Assembly (NCBI GenBank): GCA_963576565.1
Contig: OY755039.1
Coordinates: forward strand, 28,720,602-28,784,601
Length of the DNA stretch: 64,000 nt
Source of the DNA: Aspidapion aeneum
Lineage: Eukaryota; Arthropoda; Insecta; Coleoptera; Brentidae
Direction of reading: 5' to 3'
Position numbers and translations under genes: made by a program. The notes under the pieces were generated by a model, which worked only from the letters and a program-made list of their open reading frames with translations, searched no databases and was not told where the DNA came from. Shown in pieces: positions 60,056-64,000 of the stretch (positions are counted from its first letter, which is position 1; every line of letters starts with the position of its first letter).

Positions 60056-61583
60056 AAATTATACAAAAATATAGGAGTATAATACATTTTAATACCCCCC
60101 CATCACAACCTCTTAAACATTAGTATATAATTCAATGCCACCCTGTAGATTGACACCTTGGAATACTATTTCTTTTTACATTTGTGCGTGTATCAAAACC
60201 TATATGATAAAAAACAATAAACGGATTCAATGGTTAAAATATACAATATAATCATTATATGAAACACAGTATCGTATATAATTTGTTAATAATTTTATAC
60301 TGTACCTATTATATAGATGCTAACAGTATTTGCAGTGTTAACTGCCAATTGTTTCTCGCAATAATAGAACATTAATAACTGCACATCAAAAGCGGTTCAA
60401 TACGCTATTAATTTTTGAAAAGAGATAAACCATCACTATAGATGAGGTCATAAGATACAATCATATCACCTATTAAAAAAAATATTTAAAAAAAAGAGTA
60501 TAATCTTTTACACTTTCTCGATAATATTTGACTACCTAACGGCGACGTACAGTGGTTCAAAACCTCATAAAACTGCCGCATTCATTTTCTTTGGGTATAA
60601 ATTCGTTACTACCGGACCGATTTCAAAGACTTTTGGCTTGTTCGAAAGCTAAAGCTTTATGCTATACGAACCCATTACCGCACCGCTGTCATTTTTAGTT
60701 TGGATCTGTTAAAAAGCTTTATCCCTGTTGTTAATAAAAAGGTACAAATTGGTCTTGAATTAAAAAAGATAGAATGAAATGAACAAGGTGACTTTTAGCT
60801 ACAAAAATCATTATAATCGACAATATTCACCAATCATAATAAAGTGTCTTTTGTTAGCAAAATCATGGTGATCGTTACTGTGATTCGGCACAGTTTAGCG
60901 ACCTGTCATGTGATTAAAAACCGTGCAAAACGGACGCATCAAATATTTTTTGCCATTAAAGCCATTAAACCCTATTCAAATATAAAAATCCGAATTGTAA
61001 ATAAAATAATATTATTATAATTATAATTTTCTTTTATAAATTTGACGGTATTATTAATGCACATGTGTTCCTAGCATACAGGATGACTGAAATAGCTAAA
61101 ACTTAAATATAGTTTTTTAGATATAGACATGTAAATATTAAAGCCTTTGACAATTTAAGGCGCTCTAAAATCTGAACAGTCAGACTTAAAACAGCCTTTT
61201 TTTTTACTTAAAATTGATATCTAATTTCGTTTGAAAGTTATTAGTCAGGATGCATTTTTACGGCCACACTGTATATTATATACCCAGGGATAAAAGTGGC
61301 ATTTTTCCCCCGAGATTGTAGCACAAGCGTAGCAAGGACTACAATCCTCTGGGGGATAATAACTTTTATCAATAGGTTTATTATCTATTTTCCGCAATTT
61401 TAAGGATAAAAAGTAACACTTTGATTCCTTAAATAAGGGATAAAAGTGCATTTTTATCGAAAAAGTAACATTTCTTTTCAAAACAGGCTAATATGTTATT
61501 AACTTTGTATTATAAACAGTTTAACATAAAATTATCTATTTTTAATATTGGAACGCCTATTTAAAAGGACGGGTGAGATATTA

Positions 61584-61880
61584 GGGAGTTATTGCAATGA
61601 AGCCAGGCACTAACTGTACCGGGCATTATTCAGACAGTTTTTCATTGAAAACTGACAGTTGATCTTTCAAAACTGACATTTGATCTTTTAAAATTGACAT
61701 ACCACAGTCGAATTTATAAATCCAGTCGTTTATTTTCCATTAATAGTGGCGGCACTATTAATTCTGGGTCATATAATACACAAAGGTCTGATTTTGAAAG
61801 AAGACAGCTCTTTCTATAATGCGAAACTGTCAGAATAGTGCCCGGCACAATTAGTGCCTGGCTTTATTGCAATAAGTCTC
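61584..61880 (-). mobile_element. Diverged relative of the TA-target MITE
   Basis: 297 bp, TA on both sides (61582-61583, 61881-61882). Ends GGGAGTTATTGCAATGAAGC ... CTTTATTGCAATAAGTCTC; interior shares 'aaaattgacataccaca' and 'atacacaaagg' with 58572-58849, but the subterminal part (CCAGGCACTAACTG...) differs. Confidence 0.78.
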
Positions 61881-62361
61881 TATTACACTGGTCGGCATGA
61901 AAATCGGCCCTGACACCATTCTTACCGATTCTTATGTAAAATGACCTCCTGAATCCAAATATGAACTTTTTTCCCATCACCCCCCATTTAGGGGAGGGGG
62001 GGGGGGGTTTGCATAAATGGTAAATGGACATTATCGATTTTACCGTTGTATGTGCATTTTCTAATTATTTTTATAAAATTTTAGCTGCCAGCAGCTTAAC
62101 GGTAAAGGTAATAAACGTTATAGCAAAGTATAAAGCAACATATTAGTATATAAAAGTATACAAAAAATCGCCTTGGAGGGGCTTGAAAATTTTTTCCACT
62201 TTTATTTATTGACAAATTAAAAAGTGGGAAAATAAATAGTTTTAACATAAACTATTTTTAGATTCTTGGGGGGGGGCTTTCGCCCCCAAGCCCCTCCCCC
62301 CTTGTATACGCTCATGCGGAAACTATAGTAAAAAAAATAAAATATTTTTGCTTTATTTTGA

Positions 62362-63035
62362 ATGGGACAGCCGAGCACGGGACAAACATTACATTGTACG
62401 GAACTGGCCTTTGCGAGAAAGATTTACTCCCGGTCAGGAAAATGTCGCCAACGACCCTTATTAGTCCTGCAAGATAATATTTACTTGCCGCCTTTGCACA
62501 TTAAACTTGGATTAATCAAACAGTTTCTAAAAGCACTGGACAAAACAGGCGACGCATTCATATTTTTGAAAACTAAATTTCCTCGTCTTAGTGATGCTAA
62601 AATCAAGGAAGGTGTTTTTGTGTGGCCCCAGAATAGACAACTTTTTCAAGATTCGACGTCTATTGAACACCTGAATCAAAAAGAAAAACGAGCTTGGTTT
62701 GCATTCCAAAATGTGTGTATGAACTTTTTGGGTAACCATAAAAGTGATGATTATGTCGCTCAGGTCGAGGAATTGCTCTTAGCGTACAAGGCCATGGGAT
62801 GTAACATGTCCCTTAAAGTGCACTTCCTTCTCTCGCATCTGGACTTCTTTCCTGAAAATTTAGGAGCAGTCTCGGATGAATACGGGGAACGGTTTCATCA
62901 AGACATCGCTAAGTTGGAAAAGAGGTTTTCAGGGAAGTGAAATGCAAGCATGATGGCGGATTACTAGCTGGTTTTTGAAACGAGAGGGTTGTACCTTAGG
63001 GTATAAAAGGAAAGCAAGCACCAAGTGAAGGTAAG
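62362..63035 (+). pseudogene. Transposon-associated gene relic (LPPLHIKLGL / SDEYGERFHQDI type)
   Basis: 192 open codons in the main frame. Landmarks: NIYLPPLHIKLGLIKQFLKA (about residue 39), FPRLSDAKIKEGVF, FLGNHKSDDYVAQVEELLLA, CNMSLKVHFLLSHLDFFPEN and GAVSDEYGERFHQDIAK near the end. After the stop at 62938 the expected continuation goes on in shifted frames (SWFLKREGCTLGYKRKAS, to about 63030), so the C-terminus is broken by a frameshift. The ATG at 62362 is not necessarily the true start. I know this only as a recurring, uncharacterised protein type in arthropod genomes, usually in mobile-element settings; no activity is assigned. It shares the KxHxLxxHL block with the relic at 36.6-36.8 kb. 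Confidence 0.65.
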
Positions 63036-63050
63036 AAAGTTCCTATTTAT

Positions 63051-63222
63051 CAGTGGCGCACCCAGGAATATGTCTTGGGGGCCCGACGCCTCTATAGCCT
63101 TATGATGTCGAATTTCAAGCTATTTTTTGGGTTTTTTTTATGAAACATGTGGAATATATGTAAAAAAATCTAAGGCTTGGGAGGGCCGGGCCCTAAGGCC
63201 CCCTCGTCTGGGTGCGCCCATG
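63051..63222 (+). mobile_element. hAT-like MITE CAGTGGCGCACCCAGG
   Basis: CAGTGGCGCACCCAGG ... TGGGTGCGCCCATG, 172 bp. TATTTAT on both sides (63044-63050, 63223-63229). Confidence 0.75.
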
Positions 63223-63537
63223 TATTTATTATTGTTTGAAACTAAAATAACTCTCTTTATACTTAAAAATTTTAATTTATGTCGATAATATTATAATTAT
63301 TATCGAAAAATGATAAAAATAGGTAAAAGGGCTGCTCCCTCAAAAACGGTGGGTGGTAGAAGAAAACGCAAGCTATATTTGGATTCAGGGCGTCGTCTTA
63401 CATAAGAATCAGCGGAAATAATGCCAGGGCTCAAGAATGGTTTTTTTGCAGACCAGTGTTATTAGCAATAAAAGCAGTAATATATAGGGTTTTAACGTTA
63501 TTAATTTTAAAGGTGAGGTAGGTGAAGCTCTAATACT

Positions 63538-63680
63538 ACTTTATGGGAATCCATGAAACTTGAAGGGTTTTTAACTCTATGAAGATCTACGACTGTGCAA
63601 AGTTTGAGTTTCGTAGCTCATTCCGAAGTAGAGTTTGAAGTGTTTCAAGAAAAGATGGTACAGCAGTTTGCGCAAACTTG
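63538..63680 (+). repeat. Dispersed repeat, copy 2 of 29215-29400
   Basis: Shares 'aactctatnaagatct.cga', 'gtgcaaagtttgagtttcgt' and 'agctcattccgaagtagag'. Flanks differ from copy 1. Confidence 0.75.
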
Positions 63681-64000
63681 TCGGGGCACTGCCGTGCCCC
63701 CAGATTTGAAAATTTTCTGGTAGTACGTTTATTCATATTAAAACTACTAGATACGCATGTGACGCCACTGAATAAAATGTTGAATCTAGAATCGTATTTA
63801 CCATCAAATATTCATACACCAATTTTAACAACAATTGTTGTTTTAAAGTTATATAGAAAAAACTCGTCTTTAAAGTGTCCTATCCAAAGGGGCTCACTGA
63901 GGAAGTATTTCTGGACCCATATCAATAGGAACTTTTTGCCTTATTTTAACGCAAGGATTACGCCTCCGAAAGGATGCAGTTACTTTCGAATCATCAATTA

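Overview
The window looks like AT-rich insect (at least arthropod) nuclear DNA that is mostly transposable-element wreckage. The evidence is spliced-looking exons, several dead non-LTR retrotransposons, a mariner relic, a hAT relic, a Crypton-like tyrosine recombinase, dozens of short non-autonomous elements with target-site duplications (TSDs), and no operons or bacterial signals. The insect order cannot be fixed from the sequence. No base count was computed; 'AT-rich' is by eye.

Layout. 1-951 (minus) holds the 5' end of the most convincing host gene: a 19-codon signal-peptide exon joined in phase to a 94-codon exon that runs off the window. 3.1-20.4 kb is dominated by five copies of a 0.75-0.8 kb element with hairpin ends and a (GTCT)n core (3122, 5308, 15391, 18464, 19662). 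Between them lie a palindrome carrying two tRNA-like units without anticodon arms (4.6-5.05 kb), a 1.75 kb foldback element (6.9-8.7 kb), and a nest of elements with 6-bp TSDs that also contains a GC-rich palindromic MITE (8.85-10.55 kb). A possible host exon follows at 10634. A Jockey-type LINE sits inside the fourth-kilobase-type element copy at 15.4-17.3 kb with a 12-bp TSD.

19.36-26.55 kb is a multi-level nest: a foldback element containing a (GTCT)n element, a dead LINE, and a second foldback that itself carries a 433-bp MITE filled with a 10-bp minisatellite. 26.9-34.3 kb has MITEs, 143-bp tandem repeats, a roughly 0.5 kb (GGTTC)n array, a 56-bp palindromic insertion with an 8-bp TSD, a possible membrane-protein exon and a long (AT)n tract. 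35.3-37.1 kb is one transposon-derived gene relic hit by several MITEs. 38-43 kb has a hAT transposase relic and two LINE relics; 43.3-46 kb has a MITE and a mariner fragment; 47.8-53.6 kb has two large inverted-repeat-bounded elements; 54.9-55.9 kb is a degenerate tandem array. 56.5-58.4 kb carries a nearly intact Crypton-like tyrosine recombinase flanked by palindromes and a 22-bp direct repeat, the best candidate for an undescribed mobile system here. The right end has three more MITEs and a second transposon-associated gene relic (62.4-63.0 kb).

The genes do not form a pathway. The logic of the window is insertion into insertion: TSDs and interrupted reading frames let the order of events be read at many loci. 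Unlisted stretches longer than 300 bases (for example 1.6-3.1, 17.3-18.4, 39.0-39.3, 40.5-41.1, 46.0-47.7, 60.1-61.5, 63.7-64.0 kb) showed me no supportable gene; they are AT-rich with scattered repeat debris.
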